Below are positions 1-7,314 of a stretch of 10,049 nucleotides of DNA, one piece after another (position 1 is the first letter of the stretch; every line of letters begins with the position of its first letter). The DNA is from JACVRW01 sp035705985 (GTDB taxonomy: Bacteria > Actinomycetota > Thermoleophilia > Solirubrobacterales > Thermoleophilaceae): contig DASSVP010000048.1 in NCBI GenBank assembly GCA_035705985.1, positions 1 through 10,049 on the forward strand, given 5' to 3'. Both the position numbers and the translations under genes were made by a program. The notes under the pieces are model-generated. The model did no database searches and was not told the DNA's origin. It saw only the letters and a list, made by a program, of their open reading frames with translations.

Positions 1-2
1 CG

Positions 3-461
3 CCGATCCGGCGTGCCGCGTACTCGGTCGACGCCGCCCGAGTCGGGCAGCGGACAGACTTCGACAAGCTCACGCTCGAGGTCGAGACCGACGGCTCGAT
101 CGAGCCCGGTGCGGCGCTTCGTGAGGCCGCGGAGATCCTCATCAAGTACCTGGCGATCTTCACGGACGCCGACCGCGTCGAGGCCCTGCGCGACCAGGGC
201 GCCGCGCTGGTGGCCGGGGCCGACGGCCTCGGCGACGGCGCGGGCGCTTCCGCGGGCGGGATGGACGACATCCTGATCGAGGAGCTCGAGCTGGGCGTCC
301 GCTCGTACAACTGCCTGAAGCGCGCCGGCATCCAGACGGTCGGCGACCTCGTGCAGAAGTCCGAGTCGGAGCTCGCCGCGATCCCGAACTTCGGCCGCAA
401 GTCGATCGAGGAGGTCAAGGAGACCCTCGACGCTCGCGGGCTGGGGCTGCGCGCGGGGTAA
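3..461 (+). CDS. rpoA: RNA polymerase alpha subunit, C-terminal part (5' end outside window)
   Basis: This is the last 152 residues of the RNA polymerase alpha subunit; the start lies before the window. Alpha dimerises to scaffold core polymerase assembly, and its C-terminal domain contacts UP-element DNA and activators. The visible part begins in the end of the N-terminal domain (PIRRAAYSVDAARVGQRTDF, then KLTLEVETDGSIEP). A Gly/Ala-rich linker follows (about 219-257), then the alpha-CTD from MDDILIEELELGVRSYNCLK onward. The DNA-contacting Arg and Asn of the E. coli alpha-CTD (R265, N268 in VRSANCLK) are conserved as the Arg codon at 300-302 and the Asn codon at 309-311. The helix-hairpin-helix-like stretch IPNFGRKSIEEVKETL is also present. 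The gene ends in TAA 11 bases before rplQ, the usual partner in the alpha operon. Identification is secure. Confidence 0.97.
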   Translation, partial: PIRRAAYSVDAARVGQRTDFDKLTLEVETDGSIEPGAALREAAEILIKYLAIFTDADRVEALRDQGAALVAGADGLGDGAGASAGGMDDILIEELELGVRSYNCLKRAGIQTVGDLVQKSESELAAIPNFGRKSIEEVKETLDARGLGLRAG

Positions 462-472
462 GGTCCGCCGCG

Positions 473-826
473 ATGAGGCACCAGAAGCAGCGCGGCAAGC
501 TCTCGCGCGACCCCGCACACCGCAAGGCGCTGTTCATGAACCTCTGCCGTGAGGTGATCGACCACGAGCGCATCCAGACCACCGAGGCGAAGGCCAAGGC
601 GGTGAAGCCGGAGCTCGAGCGGCTGATCACGCTCGCGAAGAAGGGCGACGGCCACTCGCGCCGGCTCGCCATGGCCCGGCTGGGCCAGGACAAGTTCGTC
701 GTCTACAAGCTGTTCGAGGAGATAGCTCCGCGGTACGCCGACCGTCCAGGCGGCTACACCCGCATCCTCAAGCTCGGCCCCAGGAAGTCCGACTCGACAG
801 AGATGGTCTTCCTGGAGCTGGTCTAG
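473..826 (+). CDS. rplQ: 50S ribosomal protein L17
   Basis: Large-subunit ribosomal protein bL17, 117 residues, the normal length for the compact bacterial form. The N-terminus MRHQKQRGKLSRDPAHRKAL, the stretch FMNLCREVIDHERIQTTEAKAK and the C-terminal GGYTRILKLGPRKSDSTEMV are diagnostic. The ATG is 11 bases after the rpoA stop, with a weak Shine-Dalgarno-like AAGG at 460-463 overlapping that stop, so it is almost certainly cotranscribed with rpoA. The stop TAG (824-826) shares bases with the stop of the convergent gene, leaving no room for a separate terminator. In many bacteria truA follows directly; here it lies about 8.8 kb further on. Confidence 0.97.
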   Translation: MRHQKQRGKLSRDPAHRKALFMNLCREVIDHERIQTTEAKAKAVKPELERLITLAKKGDGHSRRLAMARLGQDKFVVYKLFEEIAPRYADRPGGYTRILKLGPRKSDSTEMVFLELV

Positions 827-1404
827 CCGGCGGCGAAGGTCCTGAGCGCCTCGCGGCCGCCGCTCGGGATCGGCTCGCCGTGGGCCACCAGGAGGACGTC
901 GAACTCGAGCTCGTCCGCCAGGCGGCCGAGGCCTTGCCTCAGGCCGGCCTTGTCGCCGTCGGGGTCGTCCATGTACTGGTCCGGCACGAAGCCGAGCTCT
1001 TCCCCGTATCGGATCGCTCCGTCCGCGATAGCCAGCGCGTTCACCGACGGGATGTGGAGCGCGGTCTCGTCCGGGCTGAGCGCGCCCACCTGGTGCGCCG
1101 TGACGCCGCCCCCGGCGAGCGGCTCGCCGAAGTCGTAGGGCTGGATCGGCGTGTCGTCCGGGTAATCGTGCATGCCCGTCTTCGGCGCGCTCACGGTCGC
1201 GCCGAACCGCTCGGCCGCCTCGAGGCAGTCCCGCACGTGGTGGCGGCAGGAGAGGAGGATGTGCTCGACGCCCTCCACCTCGTCCGGCACCGCTATCGGG
1301 TCGAGCAGCACCCGGAGGTCCGGAAGCCAGTACGCGCTCACCGGCACGCCGAGGTTCGGATGGGTCGCTTTCCAGTGCCGAATTCCAGGGGCGATCTCGT
1401 CCAT
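823..1404 (-). CDS. Metallo-beta-lactamase-fold protein with degenerate metal site
   Basis: Predicted cytoplasmic protein of 193 residues from the ATG at 1404. A TTG at 1431 would add nine residues (MHDLLQNAP) without looking family-like, so ATG is preferred; neither start has a clear Shine-Dalgarno. The order of elements resembles a small metallo-beta-lactamase fold: MDEIAPGIRHWKATHP, a strand giving LPDLRVLLDPI, then VEHILLSCRHHVRDCLEAAERFG where the HxHxDH motif should be, a TAHQVGALSPDETALHIPS segment, ALAIADGAI, and LLVAHGEPIPSGG near the end. The zinc ligands are largely lost: SCRHHVRD replaces the motif. Hydrolysis in the usual metal-dependent way is therefore doubtful, although H105, D128 and H175 remain. 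Substrate is unknown. It converges on rplQ with a four-base overlap. Family assignment is by pattern resemblance only. Confidence 0.72.
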   Translation of the reverse strand: MDEIAPGIRHWKATHPNLGVPVSAYWLPDLRVLLDPIAVPDEVEGVEHILLSCRHHVRDCLEAAERFGATVSAPKTGMHDYPDDTPIQPYDFGEPLAGGGVTAHQVGALSPDETALHIPSVNALAIADGAIRYGEELGFVPDQYMDDPDGDKAGLRQGLGRLADELEFDVLLVAHGEPIPSGGREALRTFAAG

Positions 1405-1471
1405 GGGCGCATTCTGCAACAAATCGTGCAACTTGCAGGAATTTCGCCTGATAGAACGACGGGCGTCCTGA

Positions 1472-1607
1472 CGCCGAGTCGCTCCACCTCAGGGTGGGGC
1501 GAGCGGGGGAACCGATGCGGCCTTCGGGCCGCTGGGGCGAATCGCCCGGGCCGTGTGCCCAGGGCGTAGCGCGGAGAGCGCGAGCCCGTCAGCTCACCTC
1601 GTAGGCG
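1472..1607 (+). promoter_or_regulatory. ydaO/yuaA-type cyclic di-AMP riboswitch
   Basis: The leader of the downstream cell-wall gene carries the conserved blocks of the ydaO/yuaA riboswitch in order. CGCC at 1472-1475 can pair with GGCG at 1604-1607 to close P1. A GGGGGAACC block lies at 1505-1513. A GC-rich hairpin follows, GCGGCC (1517-1522) and GGCCGC (1527-1532) closed by a UUCG tetraloop. GGGGCGAATC is at 1534-1543. The signature 3' block occupies about 1584-1607: GCCCGTCAGCTCACC then TCGTAGGCG, nearly identical to the B. subtilis CCGTCAGCTAACC...CGTAAGCG. This class binds c-di-AMP, usually switches genes off when ligand is high, and in actinobacteria commonly precedes cell-wall hydrolases. 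Only 16 bases separate the aptamer from the TTG start. The purine-rich GGCGGA (1604-1609) overlaps the 3' strand of P1, so control of translation initiation is plausible (inference). Confidence 0.93.
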
Positions 1608-1623
1608 GAACCAGATTCCAGCC

Positions 1624-2517
1624 TTGCTCCTCAAGTTCACATCAGTCCTTGCCGTGCTCGCGCTGCTCGCGGTGCTGGCGCCTGCCGCCGGCGCCGACGT
1701 GAAGGCTTCCGCGTCGAGCACGAAGCAGGACGTCCGCCAGCTCCAGCGCAAGGTGGGCGTGGCGGCCGACGGGATCTTCGGCCAGGCCACCGAGCGCGCG
1801 GTGAAGCGCTGGCAGCGCCGGCACGGGCTCACGGCCGACGGCATCGTGGGCCCGCGGACGCGCTCGGCGATGGGCCTGGGCCCCGGGCCGATCCTGAAGC
1901 GAAGGAGCAGCGGGTCGGGCGGCCGAGCAGGCGACTCTCAGCGCCGCTCCCATCGCGGCGGCGGTGTTCGCGCCCTCCAGCGGCGTGTGGGCGTGCCCGC
2001 CGACGGCGTGTTCGGCCCCGCCACCGAGGCCGCCGTGAAGCGCTGGCAGCGCCGCCACGGGCTCCTGGCCGACGGGATCGTGGGCCCGCAGACGCGAGCC
2101 AGGATGCGCCTCGGCCGCGGTCCGGTGCTGAAGCGCGGCGGCTCGGGTGGTGGCCACCGGGGCGGCCGGATCGCGCGCATGATCGCGGCCGGGAACCGGA
2201 TCGCCACGGCGCCGTACAAGTACGGCGGCGGGCACGGCTCCTACAGGGACAGCGGCTACGACTGCTCTGGCTCGGTCTCGTACGTCCTGCACGCGGCCGG
2301 CCTGCTGCGCACGCCGCTCGACTCGAGCGGCCTGATGTCCTACGGCGAGCCGGGGCGCGGCAGGCACGTCACGATCTACGCGCACCCGGGCCATGTCTAC
2401 ATGGTCATCGACGGCCGCCGCTTCGACACGTCGGCGCGCCGCCAGACCGGCTCGCGCTGGACGAGCCAGCATCGCGACCCGACCGGGTTCGTGGTGCGCC
2501 ACCCGCCGGGCCTCTAG
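1624..2517 (+). CDS. Secreted NlpC/P60-like peptidoglycan hydrolase with two PG-binding repeats
   Basis: A 297-residue exported protein. Residues 1-24 form a signal peptide: a short K4-containing start, a Leu/Val/Ala core and likely cleavage after APAAGA. Two PG_binding_1 domains follow, about 37-83 and 115-161, each carrying VGV-ADG-FG-AT--AVKRWQRRHGL-ADGIVGP-TR. Basic Gly/Ser-rich linkers join them. The C-terminal domain (about 183-297) looks NlpC/P60-like: a YKYGGGHG lead-in, probable nucleophile C214 in YDCSGSVSYVLH, and probable catalytic H257 in AHPGHVYMVIDG. D268 or H283 is a possible third residue. Such enzymes cleave peptide bonds in peptidoglycan stem peptides outside the membrane. 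The start is TTG; no ATG or GTG occurs upstream in frame and this start gives a proper signal peptide. The c-di-AMP riboswitch directly upstream fits a cell-wall remodelling role. The exact bond cut is unknown. Confidence 0.88.
   Translation: MLLKFTSVLAVLALLAVLAPAAGADVKASASSTKQDVRQLQRKVGVAADGIFGQATERAVKRWQRRHGLTADGIVGPRTRSAMGLGPGPILKRRSSGSGGRAGDSQRRSHRGGGVRALQRRVGVPADGVFGPATEAAVKRWQRRHGLLADGIVGPQTRARMRLGRGPVLKRGGSGGGHRGGRIARMIAAGNRIATAPYKYGGGHGSYRDSGYDCSGSVSYVLHAAGLLRTPLDSSGLMSYGEPGRGRHVTIYAHPGHVYMVIDGRRFDTSARRQTGSRWTSQHRDPTGFVVRHPPGL
1732..2157 (+). repeat. Duplicated peptidoglycan-binding module (two copies, 234-base period)
   Basis: Within the cell-wall hydrolase gene, about 1732-1923 and 1966-2157 encode the same module, offset by exactly 78 codons. 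The correspondence covers the whole peptidoglycan-binding domain and continues into the linker (MGLGPGPILKRRSSGSGG against MRLGRGPVLKRGGSGGG). That points to a tandem intragenic duplication of domain plus linker rather than independent acquisition. DNA similarity is also high, for example AAGCGCTGGCAGCGCC in both copies. Confidence 0.85.
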
Positions 2518-2531
2518 CCGGTCACAATGGC

Positions 2532-2891
2532 CGCATCGCCCTCATCTACGACTCGATAGGCAAGGGCTATACGTCGGTCCGCCAGGAGGACCCGCGCATC
2601 CGCGCGCGGATCCTCGCCGCGCTCGGCGATGCCCGGGCGGAGCCCGTGGCGATCCCGCACGACTGCGTCGACGGCTTCCTTCACGCCTACTGGCGCCGGC
2701 CGGACGCGTACCTGGACGAGGAGATGCGCGCCGGCATCACGGTCTTCGCCCGGCTGGACCCGGCCGCGGTCGAGCGCGGCGTCGAGAGCCTGAGCCGCGA
2801 CCTCCAGTCGGGCGAGTGGGAGCGGAGCAACGGCCACCTGCGTGCGCTCGACGAGATCGAGGCCGGCTACAGCCTGGTGATCGGCGGGTGA
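2532..2891 (+). pseudogene. Remnant of a class I SAM methyltransferase with internal deletion
   Basis: An open frame of about 120 codons fuses two ends of what looks like one actinobacterial class I methyltransferase. The N-terminal piece (RIALIYDSIGKGYTSVRQED then PRIRARILAALGDAR, 2532-2636) resembles the helix that precedes motif I. It runs straight into a C-terminal piece from AEPVAIPHDCVDGFLHAYW through RRPDAYLDEEMRAG to EAGYSLVIGG (2637-2891). The whole SAM-binding core, roughly half of a normal protein of 240-260 residues, is missing, including the glycine-rich motif I. No ATG, GTG or TTG lies in frame at the 5' end: the nearby ATG at 2527 is out of frame and soon stops. The first standard start is GTG 2646, giving an 81-residue fragment. 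The stop TGA overlaps the GTG of the FkbM gene (GTGA), a relic of translational coupling. Parent-family assignment is from recall of family patterns. Confidence 0.68.
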
Positions 2892-3592
2892 TCGGGGCGC
2901 TGCGCCGCGTCCGGCGGCGCTTCCTCCCCGCGCACGTCCGCGCCGACATCCGCGACACCGAGCTGCTGGTGGCGCTGATGGAGCGGGTGCTCGAGCCCGA
3001 CTCCGGCTGCCTCGACGTGGGCGCCCACGCCGGCTCGGTGCTCGCCGAGATGGTCCGGCTCGCGCCGCGCGGGCGGCACGTGGCGTGGGAGCCGCTGCCC
3101 GATTTCGCGCAGGATCTGCGAACGCGCTTCCCGGGCGTGGAGGTGAGGCAGGCGGCACTGTCCGACACCCCCGGCGAGCGCGATTTCGCGCATGTCGTCT
3201 CGAACCCCGGCTGGAGCGGCTTCGTTGCACGCCCGGCGCCGGGCGGCGACACGGTGGACACGCTGACGGTGCGGGCCGAGCGGCTCGACGACGTCCTGCC
3301 CGACGGCCTCCGGCCGGCATTCGTGAAGATCGATGTGGAGGGCGCCGAGGAGCAGATGCTCCGCGGCGCGATCGAGACACTGCGGCGCCATCGCCCCGTG
3401 ATCGCGTTCGAGCACGGCCTGGGCTCGGCCGACCACTATGGGACGACCCCGGAGGCGGTGCACCGACTGCTGGCCGGCGAGCTCGGCTACCAGATCAGGG
3501 GCCTTGACGGCGACGGCCCATACGACGAAGCACGCTTCAGCGACATCTTCGCGACACGAGAGAGGGTCAATTTCGCCGCGTTCCCGGGCTGA
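2888..3592 (+). CDS. FkbM-family SAM-dependent methyltransferase
   Basis: A 234-residue protein of the FkbM family (Methyltransf_21), class I SAM methyltransferases that mostly O-methylate sugars or other secondary or surface metabolites. The N-terminus is basic (MIGALRRVRRRFLPAHVRAD). Motif I is CLDVGAHAGSV (41-51), and the acidic ribose-binding position is E68 in VAWEPL. The FkbM hallmark FVKIDVEGAEEQMLRGA lies at 145-161, followed by RPVIAFEHG (169-177). The GTG start at 2888 overlaps the stop of the methyltransferase remnant (GTGA) and has GGTGAT at 2876-2881 as a possible ribosome site. The frame is open far upstream, but that extension runs through the hydrolase gene and is Arg/Pro-rich, so it was not used. 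The natural acceptor is unknown. Confidence 0.88.
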   Translation: MIGALRRVRRRFLPAHVRADIRDTELLVALMERVLEPDSGCLDVGAHAGSVLAEMVRLAPRGRHVAWEPLPDFAQDLRTRFPGVEVRQAALSDTPGERDFAHVVSNPGWSGFVARPAPGGDTVDTLTVRAERLDDVLPDGLRPAFVKIDVEGAEEQMLRGAIETLRRHRPVIAFEHGLGSADHYGTTPEAVHRLLAGELGYQIRGLDGDGPYDEARFSDIFATRERVNFAAFPG

Positions 3593-3607
3593 GGGCCTAA
3601 TCTCCAT

Positions 3608-3661
3608 AAAGTCGGTCGACTTTGTGCTACTTTGCTCGGCTCTGTAAAGTCGATTGACAAG
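3608..3661 (+). promoter_or_regulatory. Putative operator pair upstream of the sulfate transport operon
   Basis: A perfect inverted repeat AAAGTCG-GT-CGACTTT occupies 3608-3623; the next-but-one flanking bases also pair (A3606 with T3625). A second, imperfect copy AAAGTCGATTGACAAG lies at 3646-3661, 38 bases downstream, keeping AAAGTCG and the GAC half. The first copy overlaps the proposed -35 and the second the proposed -10 and transcription start, an arrangement typical of a repressor operator. The regulator is not proven; the Rrf2-family protein at 8282-8746 is the obvious local candidate. Confidence 0.5.
3622..3650 (+). promoter_or_regulatory. Candidate promoter of the sulfate transport operon
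   Basis: A possible -35 TTGTGC (3622-3627) and -10 TAAAGT (3645-3650) are separated by 17 bases. The predicted start near 3657 would give a leader of about 12 bases containing the AAGGTGG ribosome site (3659-3665). The match to consensus is modest, three and four of six. The AT-richer sequence here, unusual for this window, supports a promoter in this gap. The TTGACA at 3654-3659 is an alternative -35, but it would place the transcript start inside the gene. Confidence 0.4.
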
Positions 3662-3668
3662 GTGGACA

Positions 3669-4694
3669 ATGTCTAGGACCCTCTCGGCCGCCGTGTTGGC
3701 CCTTGCCCTCGCCCTTCTCGCCCTGGTGGCCGTGGGCTGCGGCGGCCAGTCCTCTGCTTCCGAGAACGGCGGCGGTGGCGGCGGCAAGCTGACGCTGGTC
3801 GCCTACTCGACCCCCGAGGAGGCCTACAAGGAGCTGATCCCTGCCTTCAACAAGACCCCGGAGGGCGAGGGAGTGAGCTTCTCCCAGTCGTACGCCGCCT
3901 CGGGCGAGCAGTCGCGCGCCGTGGAGGGCGGCCTGCCGGCGGACGTCGTCGAGTTCTCACTCGAGCCGGACATGACCCGCCTCGTCGAGGCGGACCTCGT
4001 CGACCCGAACTGGAACAAGAACGAGCACAAGGGCATGGTCACCGAGTCCGTCGTGGTCTTCATGGTCCGCAAGGGCAACCCGAAGAACATCCAGGACTGG
4101 GACGACCTCGTGACCGGCGACGTCGAGGTGCTCGAGCCGAACCCGTTCACCTCGGGCGGCGCGAAGTGGAACATCATGGCCGCCTACGGCGCCCAGCTCG
4201 AGAAGGGCAGGTCGGCGCAGGAGGCCGAGCAGTACCTGGCCGACCTGTTCGAGAACGTCCCGGTGCTCGACAAGAGCGCCCGTGAGTCGCTCCAGACGTT
4301 CTCGAGCGGCAAGGGCGACGTACTCCTCGGCTACGAGAACGAGGCGATCCTCGCGCAGCAGAAGGGCGAGGAGCTCGACTACATCGTGCCCGACCAGACG
4401 CTGCTGATCGAGAACCCGATCGCGACGACCACCGAGGCGTCCGACCCCGAGCTGGCGCAGACCTTCGTGGACTTCCTGTACACGCCCGAGGCCCAGGAGA
4501 TCTTCGTCGGCAAGGGCTACCGCCCGGTGGTGGAGGGCACGAAGGGCGCCGACGAGTTCCCGACGCCCTCCGGTCTGTTCGAGATCACCAGGTTCGGCGG
4601 CTGGGACAAGGTGAACACGGACTTCTTCGACCCCGAGCAGGGCATCGTGGCGGAGATCTTCCAATCCCAGGGGAAGAGCACTGCCTCCGACTGA
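3669..4694 (+). CDS. Sulfate/thiosulfate ABC transporter substrate-binding lipoprotein
   Basis: Extracytoplasmic binding protein of 341 residues that captures sulfate or thiosulfate and delivers it to the CysTW permease. A signal peptide with a Leu/Ala core ends at C24 (LVAVGCGG), a lipobox-like site, so the mature protein is probably a membrane-anchored lipoprotein. A Gly-rich linker follows (34-39). Family signatures are AASGEQSRAVEGGLPADVV (77-94), TESVVVFMVRKGNPKNIQDW (125-144) and NPFTSGGAKWNIMAAYGA (158-175), the last being the oxyanion-site segment of the Sbp/CysP family. The ATG at 3669 has a good AAGGTGG ribosome site; an in-frame TTG five codons upstream lies before it and is not favoured. 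It is first in the operon with cysT, cysW and cysA. Sequence alone does not separate sulfate from thiosulfate preference, so no symbol is given. Confidence 0.93.
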   Translation: MSRTLSAAVLALALALLALVAVGCGGQSSASENGGGGGGKLTLVAYSTPEEAYKELIPAFNKTPEGEGVSFSQSYAASGEQSRAVEGGLPADVVEFSLEPDMTRLVEADLVDPNWNKNEHKGMVTESVVVFMVRKGNPKNIQDWDDLVTGDVEVLEPNPFTSGGAKWNIMAAYGAQLEKGRSAQEAEQYLADLFENVPVLDKSARESLQTFSSGKGDVLLGYENEAILAQQKGEELDYIVPDQTLLIENPIATTTEASDPELAQTFVDFLYTPEAQEIFVGKGYRPVVEGTKGADEFPTPSGLFEITRFGGWDKVNTDFFDPEQGIVAEIFQSQGKSTASD

Positions 4695-4731
4695 CGCAAC
4701 CTCCCTCGCCGCACCCCCTCCTGCGGCGCCG

Positions 4732-5538
4732 GTGAGCCGCGGCCCGAGGGCCCTCCCCATTCCGGGAGCTGCCCTCGGGCGCGGCGTCGCCATGGCGTAC
4801 CTGAGCATCGTCGCCCTGATTCCGCTGGCGGCGGTGCTCTTCAGGTCGTTCGAGAACGGGGCGGACGGCTTCTGGAACGCGGTGAGCAGCCCGGAGGCCG
4901 TCGCCGCGCTCAAGCTGACGCTGATCGCTTCGCTGATCGTCGTGATCGTGAACGGGGTGTTCGGCACGCTGATCGCGTGGGTGCTCGTGCGCGACGAGTT
5001 CCCCGGCAGGAGCGTGGTCAACTCGCTGATCGACCTGCCCTTCGCGCTGCCGACGATCGTCGCCGGCCTGACGCTTCTGGCGCTCTACGGCCCGGACAGC
5101 CCGGTCGGCATCAACGTGGCATACACGCGCGTCGCGGTGGTGATGGCGCTGCTGTTCGTGACGCTGCCGTTCGTCGTGCGCGCCGTGCAGCCCGTGCTGC
5201 TCGAGCTCGACCGCGAGATGGAGCAGGCGGCCGAGTCGCTCGGCGCCGGCAGGGCCACCGTCTTTCGCCGCATCGTCCTGCCGAACCTGACGCCGGCGAT
5301 CATCGCGGGCGGCGGGCTCGCTTTCGCGCGCGCCATCGGCGAGTTCGGCTCGCTCGTCCTGATCGCGGGCAACCTCCCGTTCAAGACCCAGGCGGCGTCC
5401 TTCTTCATCTTCTCCCAGGTCGAGAGCGACAACATCGTGGCCGCGGCGGCGGTGTCCGTCGTGCTGCTCGCGGCGGCGCTCGTCCTGCTTCTGATCTTCG
5501 GGTGGCTGTCGAAGAGGGCGCTCAGGCATGAGGAGTAA
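4732..5538 (+). CDS. cysT: Sulfate/thiosulfate ABC transporter permease CysT
   Basis: Integral membrane permease of 268 residues (also called CysU), forming the channel together with CysW. Hydrophobic segments lie at about 17-38, 60-85, 98-119, 132-152, 190-213 and 236-259. The cytoplasmic EAA loop, which docks onto the ATPase, is at about 162-186 (EMEQAAESLGAGRATVFRRI then VLP). LPFALPTIVAGL and ARAIGEFGSLVLIAGN are characteristic of this permease pair. The GTG at 4732 was chosen because it gives the normal N-terminus; no ATG or GTG precedes it in frame after the upstream gene, and no clear Shine-Dalgarno is visible. It follows the binding protein by 37 bases and overlaps cysW by 11 bases. 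The order CysT before CysW and the absence of an extended periplasmic insert support this name. Confidence 0.92.
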   Translation: MSRGPRALPIPGAALGRGVAMAYLSIVALIPLAAVLFRSFENGADGFWNAVSSPEAVAALKLTLIASLIVVIVNGVFGTLIAWVLVRDEFPGRSVVNSLIDLPFALPTIVAGLTLLALYGPDSPVGINVAYTRVAVVMALLFVTLPFVVRAVQPVLLELDREMEQAAESLGAGRATVFRRIVLPNLTPAIIAGGGLAFARAIGEFGSLVLIAGNLPFKTQAASFFIFSQVESDNIVAAAAVSVVLLAAALVLLLIFGWLSKRALRHEE

Positions 5539-6321
5539 GTACCTCCTCCGCTTCCTCGCGCTCGGCTACCTGGCGCTGCTGCTCGGCATCCCGGTCGCGC
5601 TGGTGTTCTGGAACGCGTTCCAGGACGGGATCGGAGCGGCGTGGGCCGCGGTCACCACGCCGGAGGCGCAGCACGCGTTCTACCTGACCTTCGTGATGGT
5701 CATCGTCGCCGTGCCGCTGAACACGATCTTCGGCGTGCTGGCGGCGCTCGCGATCGTCCGGCAGCGCTTCCGTGGCCGCGCGCTCCTCAACGCGCTGGTC
5801 GACCTTCCGTTCGCGGTTTCGCCCGTGGTGGTCGGCCTCGCGCTGCTCCTCGTGTACGGCCGCCGCGACGGCTGGCTGGGGCAGTGGTTCGCCGACCAGG
5901 GGGTCCAGATCATCTTCTCGACGCCCGGGATGATTCTCGCGACGATGTTCGTCTCGCTGCCGTTCGTGGTGCGCGAGACGATCCCCGTGCTCCGCGAGAT
6001 CGGCACCGAGCAGGAGCAGGCCGCCGCCACGCTCGGCGCCGGGCCGTTCCAGACCTTCTTCCGCGTGACGCTGCCGGCGATCCGCTGGGGCGTCGCGTAC
6101 GGGGTGGTGCTCACCACCGCGCGCGCCCTCGGCGAGTTCGGCGCCGTCAGCGTCGTGTCGGGAAAGCTGTCCGGCCAGACCGAGACCGCCACGCTCTACG
6201 TCGAGAACCGCTTCCAGCGCTTCGATGAGACCGGCGCGTATGCCGCGGCCGTCGTTCTCGCGCTGCTGGCGCTCGTGACGCTTCTCGCAATGAACGTCAT
6301 CAAGCCCAAGGAGGCCCAGGC

Positions 6322-6325
<4 letters not shown>
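5528..6325 (+). CDS. cysW: Sulfate/thiosulfate ABC transporter permease CysW
   Basis: Second permease subunit, 265 residues, paralogous to CysT. Membrane segments lie at about 9-29, 51-77, 90-110, 132-150, 188-212 and 238-257. The EAA loop is at about 161-185 (EQEQAAATLGAGPFQTFFRV then TLPAI). Typical CysW features are VDLPFAVSPVVVGLALLLVY, ARALGEFGAVSVVSGKLSGQ and, near the C-terminus, TATLYVENRFQRFDETGAYA. The ATG at 5528 lies inside the end of cysT (11-base overlap), and the stop overlaps the cysA start as ATGA, so the three genes are probably translationally coupled. Adjacent CysT-like and CysW-like permeases plus a CysA ATPase define a complete importer. Confidence 0.94.
6308..6314 (+). 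promoter_or_regulatory. Consensus ribosome binding site of cysA
   Basis: AAGGAGG at 6308-6314, seven bases before the cysA ATG and inside the end of cysW, is the best Shine-Dalgarno in the window. Most other starts here have weak or no sites. It fixes the cysA start at 6322 despite the ATGA overlap. Confidence 0.85.
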
Positions 6326-7311
<986 letters not shown>

Positions 7312-7314
7312 CAC

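Noticed and set aside
1433..1457. Possible promoter for the riboswitch transcript (TTGCAG and TAGAAC)
   Set aside because: The -10-like TAGAAC is well placed before 1472, but the spacing to TTGCAG is only 13 bases and no other -35 fits, so no promoter was called.
1642..2502. Minus-strand frame opposite the cell-wall hydrolase gene
   Set aside because: Repetitive Ala/Arg/His composition mirrors the duplicated peptidoglycan-binding modules. The plus strand has a signal peptide, known domains and a riboswitch.
2393..3592. 399-codon version of the FkbM gene
   Set aside because: The first 165 codons are Arg/Pro/Ala-rich and overlie the hydrolase gene and the methyltransferase remnant. The FkbM domain begins naturally at GTG 2888.
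3768..3786. GGC-rich run at the start of the sulfate-binding protein as a slippage or phase-variation tract
   Set aside because: It is a short, interrupted glycine codon run (GGC with one GGT) encoding an ordinary lipoprotein linker. Slippage by one triplet would not change frame.
3957..5021. Long minus-strand open frame spanning the binding protein and cysT
   Set aside because: It crosses two well-supported plus-strand genes and their intergenic gap, and its low-complexity Leu/Val/Gly/Arg composition looks like an antisense shadow.
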